Assembly: GCA_030562195.1 (NCBI GenBank) | Contig: JAUJPP010000005.1 | Location: forward strand, 4,336,826 to 4,400,825 | DNA length: 64,000 nt | Reading direction: 5' to 3' | From: Nipponacmea schrenckii | Lineage: Eukaryota > Mollusca > Gastropoda > Lottiidae | In this document: positions 48,501 to 60,500 of the stretch, in pieces | Numbering within the stretch: the first letter of the stretch is position 1 | Layout: every line of letters begins with the position of its first letter | Notes under the pieces: model-generated | What the model was told of the DNA's origin: nothing | The model's input: only the letters and a program-made list of their open reading frames with translations | Databases searched by the model: none | Translations under genes and position numbers: made by a program

Positions 48501-51500
48501 TTATTCAATATATTTTGAGGATCTTTTCTTTTAGTGGCATTTAGTAATCGAGTACTGACTAACTGGACACTATTATATAGATAACAATTACTTTATTAAA
48601 TAACTTGCGACGTTTCGACGAAGGTACTCCCGTCTTTATCAAGCAAAGATGTACCTACATTCATGGAAACTTTGCAAATTATTTAATAAAGTAATTGTTA
48701 TCCATATAATTATGTCAAGTTATTTAATAAAGTAATTGTTATCCATATAATTATGTCAAGTTATTTAATAAAGTAATTGTTATCCATATAATTATGTCAA
48801 GTTATTTAATAAAGAAATTGTTATCCATATAATTATGTGAAGTTACTGGCTTCCAGAAATCTACCTTTGTATGGCCTAGAGCCATAACAATTATGGTGTT
48901 TGTATGGTATATCTACCTGGTACATTGTTATTGACCAATTATTATATATATATATAATACACATCTATAGAAGTTATTGATAACCAGGCTATTATTACCT
49001 ACACAATACACATCAATAGACTTATTGAAAATCTCTAACATAAATACAGATCACTCCATACCAACACTCAAAACACATTGATTTCAAGGAGATTTTTATT
49101 AAAAGGAGACTCTAATTAAATGGGAGCTCTTGTTCAAGGGGTAGGGGGGGGGGGGGTTCTATAATCAAAAGGGGGCTTTTATTAAAAGGGGGACTTTAAT
49201 TAAAGAGGTGTTCTTATTCAGAAATGGGTTGTTATTAAAGGGGGCTCTAATTTGAAGGGAGCTCTTATTTAAAAGGGGGGGGGGGTCTTATTAAAGGGAG
49301 GCTCTAATTAAAAGGGGCTCTTATTAAAGGGAGGCTTTATTAAAAGGGGACTTTTATTAAAGTGGGGGGGGGGGGTATTATTATTATTACTATTATAAAC
49401 CAAGAACAATGACCTGTTTTGGCAATAAAATCTTAGTCAGTGACCATATATATCACCCCATATTACCTGAATAAAGCTGGTTAACTTAGACTACTTTCTA
49501 GGATAAGCCCCTGTCATCACAAAGCTGATTTAGTCATAAACAGGTGAACACTGATGGTAATCTTAGATTAATTTCTTACGGACGAATGCTCGCAGAACAA
49601 TTGATTTATTTCTCTTATATTGTAACAGGATCTGTGAACAAGTAAACATTTTCTATTTAATCATTTGTTTTTGTACCCAAATATAACAGATAAATCCATG
49701 CATTGAAGGATAAGTCTTTCTTCACTCCCAAATCTTCAGCCAATATTGAAGGAAAAAAATGGATCCGAAATTTAAAATGATGACATTGGAAATGTTCCTG
49801 ATATTCCTAGCATATGGCCCAAAATATCCTTTTTTGAAAACTGTCCACTGTATTTTGTCCATTTTAGGATTGTAGGCCTACATTAGCTTAGAAAAGAAAG
49901 AAACAACTATATTTTACAAGGATAACAATTTAGGTTCACAAGGATTCTTTCTACCAGATGATCCTTAGTCAAACAACCATATTTTACAAGGATAACAACT
50001 TAGGTTCACAAGTCCGCCGTGACAGGGATCCTTTCTACCAGCTGGTCCTTGACCAAACCTCTTGGCATTGATCATTTTTCCTGGATTATCTGTACCTATT
50101 TACAGCTGGGTGGAGTGGAATCTAATTACAATAGTAATCATGTCAGCAGTCTGCCAGCATCCTGCTAATCTTCTCGAAGAGGTCCAGCAGGCACCAATCT
50201 TCTTACCAATTCAGTAATTTGATTCCATAATTGTCTGGAATGTCACTCCAAGACAATGGAATTCTCAAAATAGATTGCTTCCAATGATATCTCTCTATAA
50301 ATATATCTACGAAAGCTAAATTTAGTTTTTCTATGACGTACGTAAAACTTAAAAAAATAATTCGTCAGCGACCTTATTCGGCAAAATTTAAATAAGATCA
50401 AATCCGGATTTATGAAATACACTAATCTGATTGGATAATAGAACTTAATTTAAAACCAATCAAAAAAGGTTACCCTTTGTATAACAACTACCTGTCCTTT
50501 AATTGACAAAGATTCAGCCAATGTCCTGGCGAAATTCCCCCTCATCATACACTGCATGGCCGAAGAGAAGGACTTAAACATATAGACAGTACAAAAAACT
50601 AGCTGGCATGACAAATATTGAGTATCTGAAACATGTGTGGTTAGCATGAGATGAGCTCCAGTTAATCAAAATCTGCTTCAAATATCAATGTTCAATTTCC
50701 GCCCTAGTCGTTAGCCATTAAAGTTTAAAGTGATCAGTGAATGACTCAGAGACAACAGGATGCAGTTTGGAATGCAGATTGTCAACAAACAGCTACGTTG
50801 GAAATGACTCACTAAATTGATTTCAAATACCACACTTAGTTGTCAGGGCTGTGATGACAACAGACACTAGCTGGACGTCTGCTACAAACTGAAAGCCTGT
50901 CTAGACATTGACCACAAAACTAGTTGCTAAGGATTTCAAGTTCGCTCATGAAATCGTTTATTTCACGAGGTTTGAAAATAGGGAATTGTATGCCAAATCT
51001 TGACAAAGCTGGCGTCTTATTCTCAAAAACTGAAAGTCTGTCTAGACCTTGACTACAAAAACTAGTTGCTAAGGATTTCAAGTTAGGTACTTCAGTCTGG
51101 AAGTTTGCTTTAATTCATGAGGTTTAATACCAAATCTTGACGAACCAGGGGCCTTTTTCTCAAAAACTTAACGAAGATAAAAACATAAATGTGATTGGAT
51201 AATAAAACTAAATTCAATACGAATTTCAGTGATTGACCAATCAACTGACTGAAAAACTAAAATCTTAAGTTAAAGTTTTCAAGAATAAGGACCCTGACTT
51301 CCGATACTAAATTTAATAAGTGATACAGTTGGCTAAAGCAAAATAAATCTTGTCCTGTGTCAAAATGATCTAAGAACACCTGTACTAGGATGATCCGAGG
51401 TGAAAATGTTTGTTTGGTTGTGAAAAGACAACATTGGGAAAGATTTAGAGATAGTAAACAACAAGTCAACATCAATAATAACATTTCATTGCAGGTTGAC

Positions 51501-54500
51501 ATCTTCCATTGTAAACAAACGCTGGGGCACTTGTTCAAATCAAACTCTAGCCTAACTTAACTACAAGTTGACAAGACATCCTCCAGATGTAAACAAACTC
51601 TGGCATAATTTAACTACAAGTTGACAAGACATCCTCCAGATGTAAACAAACTCTGGCATAATTTAACTGCAGGTTGACAAGACATCTTCTAGATGTAAAC
51701 AAACTCTGGCATAATTTAACTGCAGGTGGACAAGACATCCTCTAGAAGTAAACAAACTCTGGCATAATTTAACTCAGACAAACTCTGAAAATAATTTTCA
51801 AGGTCCACTCTTTAACCCTAATTTAAATGCAGGTTTGAAAGGGCATCTTCCAGATGTAAACAAATCTTTCTGGGGACAAGTTTAAATCAAACTCTGGCAC
51901 TAATTTAAATGCAGGTTTGAGTTGACATCTTCTAGAAGTAAACAAACTCTGGGACACTTGTTTCAAAGAAAAATACCAACAACAGAATGAGGAACTTTAC
52001 TTATTCTAACGGAAAACTTATTCTGATTACAAAACGGACTATCGTTCAAGAATTACTCAAATTATTATCATTTCACTGTTGGTCACATAGCAACCAAATC
52101 AAACCAGACGGACAAAATATCAGAATGAGCAAAAGAGATCCTAAGAAAATAAATGAAACAAAACACATAAGATTTGTATCTGAACCAGGTTGCATTAAAA
52201 AATGTCAAAAGACCCTTGGGATAAATATATTTCTTTCAGATCTTTTGTGTGAAAAATTATATGAAGTATTTACTCAACAATTGATAACTGCGAGCCTAAC
52301 TTTTGTTTCAAGTATATTTTTAAGATACTGACGTATTACACTGAAAACAAATCTAGAAAAAACTAAAAAAATAAAACGCAATTGTTTCAAAATTATGTGG
52401 GAGGAATTATGAAAAATTTCGACAACCTTGTGGCCAAATTTCTATATTGTTTACTTTTTATAAAAAAAAAATTATTAGTTCCAAAACAATGCAATTGTTT
52501 ACAAAATGTGTAGGCTGATGTCCAACACAAAGAAATTGTTTACAATATATATAGTTGACACATATACAAAACAGATGTTTACTTTTTATATTAACACAAA
52601 GGACAGTTAAACAAGGACAGACAGGGATAGTATGTAATATAAACGCAGAAAATAACAGATTCACCAAAGAAAATCTAATTGAACACAAAAGAAGACAAAT
52701 TTCATTTGAAGTTCAAGAAACAGTATAGAAAACTCAAGAATATTCACCAATTAATTAACTGAAAATGCTGGAAAATGTTCTTAAAAATTCACAAAAACAT
52801 ATACAATGTTACCAAAACTACAAAAAACGTTTCTTAAAATCCCAAAACACATAAAATGGAATCAAAATACATAGCAAATGTCCCACGAAGTCCAAAAACA
52901 TGCACATGTCATTGAAACATCCTAAATGTATTACAAAGATCCAAAGTAAATGTCCATCAAAGACCCCAAACTCTTGTAATATCACCCAAAAATTTTCAAT
53001 GAAAAAATTCACAATTCATAAAATGCATAAAATATTATAAAGATGCAAAAGAAATTGATAATCCTACCGTAGAGTGTGAAGACAATGAAGCGTACTGTAG
53101 CGAATGTGTCAGTCGTCACGGTAATGTCGTCTGCTACAAGTTTAAATGTCCATATCAGCATGCGGTCAACTTATTGATTTTATAGTGAGTGTCTTTCACA
53201 GTTTATCATCCACACACCTTCTGCTCTATTATTAACATACCTCCCAATTTTTTGCCAATTGGGGGTCAAGTGGAGGCTGAGGGGGTGGGGAAGGTTAAAC
53301 AGACATATCTAAGGTAAGAGTGCCTCACAGAAATTGTCACTTTCTCTGTGATACAAAGGGAATTTGTTTTTTAAACAGAACAAACTGCACTAAGTCAAGA
53401 AATTTCATGAATTAAAATTGTATGATCCAACTGTTATCCATTTGATTGGGCTAATAAAGGAACAACACTTACAGTGTGCAATGAGGGAAAATTTGTTTTT
53501 GCTATAAAAACAACATAACTCTACCTTTTGTTGCCATAGATATCTAACTGTTCTGGGATCAAAACTGCACAGGCAACAGGCAGTAAGAAAATACTTCAAA
53601 ACTTCTATACAATTAAAAAATGGTACAAAAACCCTCAAATCTTAGAGATCTTTGACGGAATGCGAAAAAGCCAAAAAAATTTGTCCATGGCCAACTTACC
53701 TCAAGAAATGGCTCTATTTTGACTGATTCACGAAAACAAATAGTCCGAAAATTCACATATAACCAAACCTCACATAAATCTAGTCCTTTAGTTCAAATTT
53801 CACCTACATGGATCAGTCTCCAAGTCACGAAAATGTTAATTAACTTTGAAACAAGAGACCTAAACTTCTAGACTCCATTTTAATACTGGTCGTAAAAGAC
53901 ACAGCTGTGAAACGTCACTAGGTTTTAAAGAGTAGTGAACACATTGTCCCACTACCCGACTTGAACTGGATGAGTCTTGATAACAATATGGTGACACACT
54001 TTTAAGGCCAGACTGAAAAGTTCTTCGTTTAATGGATTGTAAACAAACCTAAATAGAGTGGTGTTAATTAGTAATATCCTTGGTTTAACAGATTGTAAAC
54101 AAACCTAAATAAAGTGGTGGTTATGAGTAAAAGCCATGGTTTAATGGATTGTAAACAAACTTAAATAGAGTGGTGTTAATTAGTAATATCCTTGGTTTAA
54201 CTGATTGTAAACAAACCTAAATAAAGTGGTGGTTATGAGTGATATCCTTGGTTTAACAGATTGTAAACAAACCTGAAATAAGTGGTGGTTATGAGTAAAA
54301 GCCATGGTTTAATGGGTTGTAAACAAACCTAAATGAATTGAAATGGAACAGGCTTTTTAGTTCTTGGTTTAATGGATTGTAAACAAACCTAAATAGTGTG
54401 GGGCTTACTTGTAATAACCTTAGTTTAATGGATTGTAAACAAACCTAAATAGAATGGGGTTTACTTGTTAGTCTTGGTTTAATGGGTTGTAAACAAACCT

Positions 54501-57500
54501 AAATTGAGTAGATTTACTTGTAGAAGTCAAATAGTACCTCAAAGCAAAGCCAAAAGAGTTTTGTACCTCCGCACTCAATACAAATTAAGCATTACCTCCA
54601 TAATCAAGCCACTACACTTCCTATACCTCTATACTCAGGCCAAAACATCAACAAGATGGTGTTAACTATGCCTAGCTAGCTCCTCAGAGAGTCTTCTACC
54701 AATAGGGAGACACAAAATGGAGTCAAGATGACATGAAAATTACCAATATTGATTTTGAAGTAAGAGATATGGAGATAGAATAGAGAATAATGGTTCACCA
54801 TTATCTATTGATAGGCTTGCATGGTAACAATTGAAACATACAGAACTAATGGGACACTTAAAGAGATGGTGTCATCTATTTTTTTGACGTCTAACAGAAT
54901 TTTTGAGATATTATCAGATATCTGTGGATGTTGTTCACATCCATGCTTTTGGATATCTGAATAAATCTGAAGATATATTTGGTTATCTCAATAAATAAAT
55001 TTAGAGGACTGACAACTTTCTTTATGGATATCTTGATAAATTAAATCTTTGGATATCTCAACAAAGATGGCTATGGATTTCACATCCATCAAAGGTCTTT
55101 GGATTTCTCACCATCAGGTGCTATGGACATCTCAATAACAGGGGTCTTTGGATTTCTCATCATCAGGTGCCTTTGGATTTCTGATTATCACATGGATTTA
55201 GATTTTTCACCATCAGATGGCTTTGGATATCTCAATATCAGATAGCTTTGAATATCTCATAATAAGATAGGTTTGGATATCTCAATAACAGAGGTCTTTG
55301 GACTTCTCAAAAGCAGATGTCTTTAAGTCTCCTCACATTGGGCCATCTTAATCTCCGAGACACTTCCGAACATCTTGAAGAATCTTACATGGAATTTCTC
55401 AATCTATAAGCAGGAAGAGAGATTGCCAGGAATCAATATTATCAAAGAAGCAGGAAGATGAGAGTAGATAATAGAAAACAATATGAAAGTGTCTGGTTAA
55501 TCAATCATCGAGTCAATATCATTCCAGTCTTCCCACTTCATTTGTTTGTGTAGCTAAACACTCAATAATGACTTCATTTTCCATTTCTTTTCTTATTACA
55601 TCTTTAGTCAACTTAAAGAAGTTACCCTTCAAATAAATGGAGTTTTACGTCCTACTCTTCTGCACCTAACAGGCTGATGAAAACAGGCAACAACATGCAG
55701 TGTGCAATGATGGAAATTTTGCCAGAGCAACTGCATAAGCCAATTTCTGAATATTGAGGACATAGGGCCTCAGTTTATTGTCCCATCCGAACAACTAGAC
55801 TCTTTTTCCTTGGATCTTCATCACTGCATTTTGTCTCACCTAATTTGAATGTGGGTGACAGTTTTGTCTGTGGGTGATCTCCTTCACTAGAACTGATATA
55901 CTCATCAATCACTGGAAGATATTGACAACACTAACCCAGTTATCAGTTATTGAGAAATATCGTCCAGTTAATAACTCCTTAGACATCTGAAATCATTCGG
56001 AATGTGTAAGCAGCACTCAGAGACAGAAATTAATAACAAGCTTATGAGATCTGGGCTGCTCTGTTTTGTGTCTTGAGTTGTCATGAGGTCAGAGACCATA
56101 GCCTTTCTGTTTTATTACAAATAAATCATGTAATGAAATTGACGAGTTTTGAAAAGATGCCCAAGCTTCTAGCAGAATGACCCACATTTTGGACAAGATA
56201 TTGCTTTTAATTATGATGAATTTCGGATATCTTTTAGAATGATCAGAATGGTTTTGAGTGTTATATGGAAGTATTATTGGTTCTAGATCTTTCAGGAACA
56301 TCTTTTATGACTGCTTTGGCATCAAGGGAATATAATTCTAATATGACCTATATTTGGTTAAGTTATTGCTTTTAGAATAAGGGGATGTGAGAACTCACTT
56401 AAGTTTTTGGACCACAAATCTACAGATTTTGTATTGACTCTCCACTATTAAAGCTTATGACACTAGTGCAATATGATTTATAGTTGAAGAATTTATTGCT
56501 TTTTCACTTGAGTTAAAGTATGAGGTTACTTAACTCTATTCTCCCAGTGGGTGAGGTCAAATCTCATGTTAGTGTTACGCTGTTAATTTGGTGTTATAAT
56601 ACAGTGTACTCTGACTAATCCGAAATATATCGGGACCGTAAAATAATGTCGGATTAGCCAGTGTGTCGGATTACTCAGAGTACACTGTATATTAACATGA
56701 AGAATGAGTTCAAATTTTGTGTTATGTGATGGTTTTAACACTAACACAGAACACTAACACAAGATTTGACCTCACCCATTGGCCATAAATCCAGTTTTAT
56801 TATTGGATTTTAACTGCCAGTAATATAGTATATGACTCTAGAGCAATATGTCCTATATTATCAAGTAAAATATAGCTGATAAGTGGATGAGTGGGTGATA
56901 TTGAATTAGTTTAACAAGAGACGTATATGAGAGGATAATTTCTCATTGACCACAAAACAATGGGCTTTTTGTTAAATACATAAAGAGTTATTTGAGGTCC
57001 TCCACGAATCAATGAGATGAGAGAATAGAATGGGTCGGATGATATGACTCTTGGGCATTTAAATCATAGGTCAAAGGTCAAAGCTTTGATTGACAAATCA
57101 CATGCCAAATTCATAAATAGCATTGGCCCAAACAAATCAATAATTGACAACATTTAAATCCCTGAGGTCAAAGTTCAAAGATTTGATTGACAATTCACAA
57201 GCCAAATATTTAAGTCATATTGGCCTAAACAATTCAATGGGGAGGCATGCACTCAGTAAGGTATGGTGACATCAATGTGCCCAAGGCATTTAACTAAAGA
57301 GGTCAGAGTTCAAAGTATATTGACCACTTCACCTGATATACTCTCTAAACCTGTATAATCTTCTTAATGAATTTTTAATTATAAATTAATTACAAAGTTT
57401 GGTCTTAATTACATTCTTTAGAAACAAATTAATTAAATGTCACCAGTATGTTAGCTAGTTTAAAGTCACTATAGGTCACAGTGGTTCATATCCTTGATAA

Positions 57501-60500
57501 AAAATCATTTTAATAAGTTGAAAACCTAATTGTTGAATGGAATCAGGTGTCTCTTTTCAAGGACTAGATGAAGGAAGAATCTTAATTCTTTCAGCTGACA
57601 AATGGGTACGATCATGGGTAGATCAGCCTAATTTTCACCTAAATCACTGGTACAGTCAACAGGCTCCATCAATCTCAGTGCAAATAGGTAGATAACTTCA
57701 GGATTTTCAATGCCAAAAGGTTTCAAATACACTTAGAAAGTGATCCCATATCGAGTCACCCAGCTGAAAAGGTACTAGATATCCAGGAATGGGCAATACA
57801 ACGAGGCCTTGGCTAAGGACCAGTGGTAAAAGATCCTCATCATTCAGTTGAATCGCTAAATGGGTACGATAATCTAAGAAAGATCAATGCAAAAGGTTGT
57901 CTAAATGCACACTAGAAGGGTGCCTCTTATTCAGTCAACACACTTAAATGGTCAGAAATGTAGGAGTAAAGATCATATCAAAGTTTTTTAAGGACAGTAG
58001 AAAGATCTTAATTCATCAATCAGCTGAAAATGGGTACAGATAATCTGGAAGATCAATGCCAAATTTTCTAGAATACCAGCTTGTAAAGTATCACATGGTT
58101 CCAGTCAACACAGCTGTAAATGGGTACAGATAATCTAAGAAAGATTAAAATGCACTAGTCACCTATTTGACACCCCTCAACATTCTATTGAATTCTTCCG
58201 CACATGCATTCTAACATCCAATTTAAAACTGCATATGAATGACAGGTTGAGCTTATTAATGAAACTAGGGGTGTTTTTTATTGACTGGCTTTTTCAAAAA
58301 TCTTGAATACAGTGTTTTTAAACAACATGTATGTGAAAGTGAACAGGAAAAGAGCAAAGTGTTTAAGGATGACATCATAGACTTTTCAATGACGAAGTAC
58401 AAAGTCCATCAAAACCCTCTAGAGTAATTCTATGGAGTCTTAAAATGTCAATCTCCTGATTAGAGAGAGATAGAATTGATGTGAAGGGAATTTAGTCTAC
58501 TCTTCGCCCTTTTCAATACATCCAATGATTTTGAGTAGTATTGTACTGTCCATAGAGAGAGATGGCTTGTAGTGTGTCATGAGGGAAATTTAGTCTAGGC
58601 AGTGACATTAAACGGCTCCTTTTTCAATCACAACCTTCAAGATGTTTTGAGTATATTGCAGTGTCTTCATTAGTACCGTTGAAGACACAGTGGCTCAGTG
58701 AGCTCTCTCACCTGAAGGTCCAGGATCAATCTTGTAAGTTCCCTGGTAAGTGATGCAGGTTGGAGGGGATGACATGGAAAAAATGTCAACTAACCAAGCA
58801 AGCCGCACTTTACTATTATGACTAACAAAAATGTAATAGCACAAAGTTCATTTACCTCAAACTTCTGCAAAAATCACGACTTTACACCATTTTCTATCTA
58901 TTTGCCTAATTAACTCCTATATTGAACCACAAAACACATCAAACAAAGTCAAACCACAGTACTGTTTTGACTATAAATCAAACTCCATACAAACAGCTAA
59001 CCACCCTGGCCTACAGGTGTAACTCTTGTCATTTCGCTGTTTGATGTAAGGGTCTTAAAAAACTTGAATATCCAGTATTATTAGCCTAAGGGAAGTAAAA
59101 ATTGTAAACTGAATCAGTCTAATCGTGTAAGATATAAATGTAGGTAAACTTAATTAATTTCTGACACTTAAAAAGTACTTTTTGATTGAGTCTTCTAGCC
59201 TACTTTACAGCACGTAATCCTACAAAAATGTACTGGAGTATTACATCCAAAATGATTTTGAATCAGTTTGGGCAGACAGGCATCCCAGCTACGAAGGTTC
59301 TTAGTTGAACTTACAGATTTTTTAGCCCCCCCCCTTTTCTGGGACTGACATAGAAAAAGCATCGTCCGGATGGGACAATAAACTGAGACTTCCTGTGCTA
59401 CATGCTGTGCATGTTAAAGATCCCTTGACATTTGACAATCACTGCACCCTGCCAGTCTTCATTAGCCCATGAGGTGCAGGAGAGTAGAGCATACAACTCC
59501 ATTCATTTCAAGATGTCAGGTGAAAAGCCCACTCCATTTATCTTAGGACATTCAACCAACAAAAAAACCAACTTTGACGTATTCTGGCAGGGAAAAACAT
59601 GCTTCCTGGATTATATTCGTAATGCCAATCAACTTGGAGATGAGTATAACAACCAAGACACAAGCCTTAGGGAATCTTCCTGCTAATGATGCCTTCACTG
59701 GAATCTCTTCTGTCAGGCATGAGATTTAACCAGCTTCCTTGTTTTGAATAATTAGTGCTGCTCAGTCAATATGTCATGTCTGCTAGAGCCATGGAAACGG
59801 TTCCTGACAGAAAGGAATGGCATCATGACTCTGAATCACTGCATCCGATTAACTAAAGAAGACAGGCAATAGCATAAGTGTGCAATGAGGGAAATTTGGC
59901 TAATATACAGGTAATATTCCAAAAACCAACACCAACCCAATACGACTTACTGACATGGACAATGCACTTTAATAAACATACCAATAAAGTCCTCCCACAG
60001 ATATCTTATAACATTATATAACAAGCCTTTGGGCGAGGTGTTAGAAATCATTACTGGTAAGTCATTAATCTGTGTCAAGCCTGGGGCCAGTCTCCTACAT
60101 AAACTGTCTTTCTAATGATCATCATTGCAAACTTGCTAATTAATGAAGATGAAAGGTCGGAAGGAAACTAACGAACTTAGTTAATTAGTCTCATGAAGTT
60201 GATTTAGCTGTATTTTGATGTCGGCTACATTTGGAAATAAGACGAATTGGAACTCAGTGACCTTTCTTCTCTGGCTTCTTGACAGAACCTGCCACAAGAC
60301 TGACTTAATAGGGCAAGTGAAATCAGACAAGGCCAAGAAGTGTGCAGTGAGTGTCATAACTACCAATAAAGGTTTAGTTAACATGCTTGAGAAATAAACT
60401 TCTATATCATAAAAGACAAAATTAGAAATGAAAATTGACTTCAATTAACTACCTACTGATAATTCATACGTTTTTAAAATTACAGTTGGATGTGACTGGC

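Noticed and set aside
51987..52331. 114-codon + strand open frame
   Set aside because: No recognisable family, no splice sites of quality, AT-rich; not supported as a gene.
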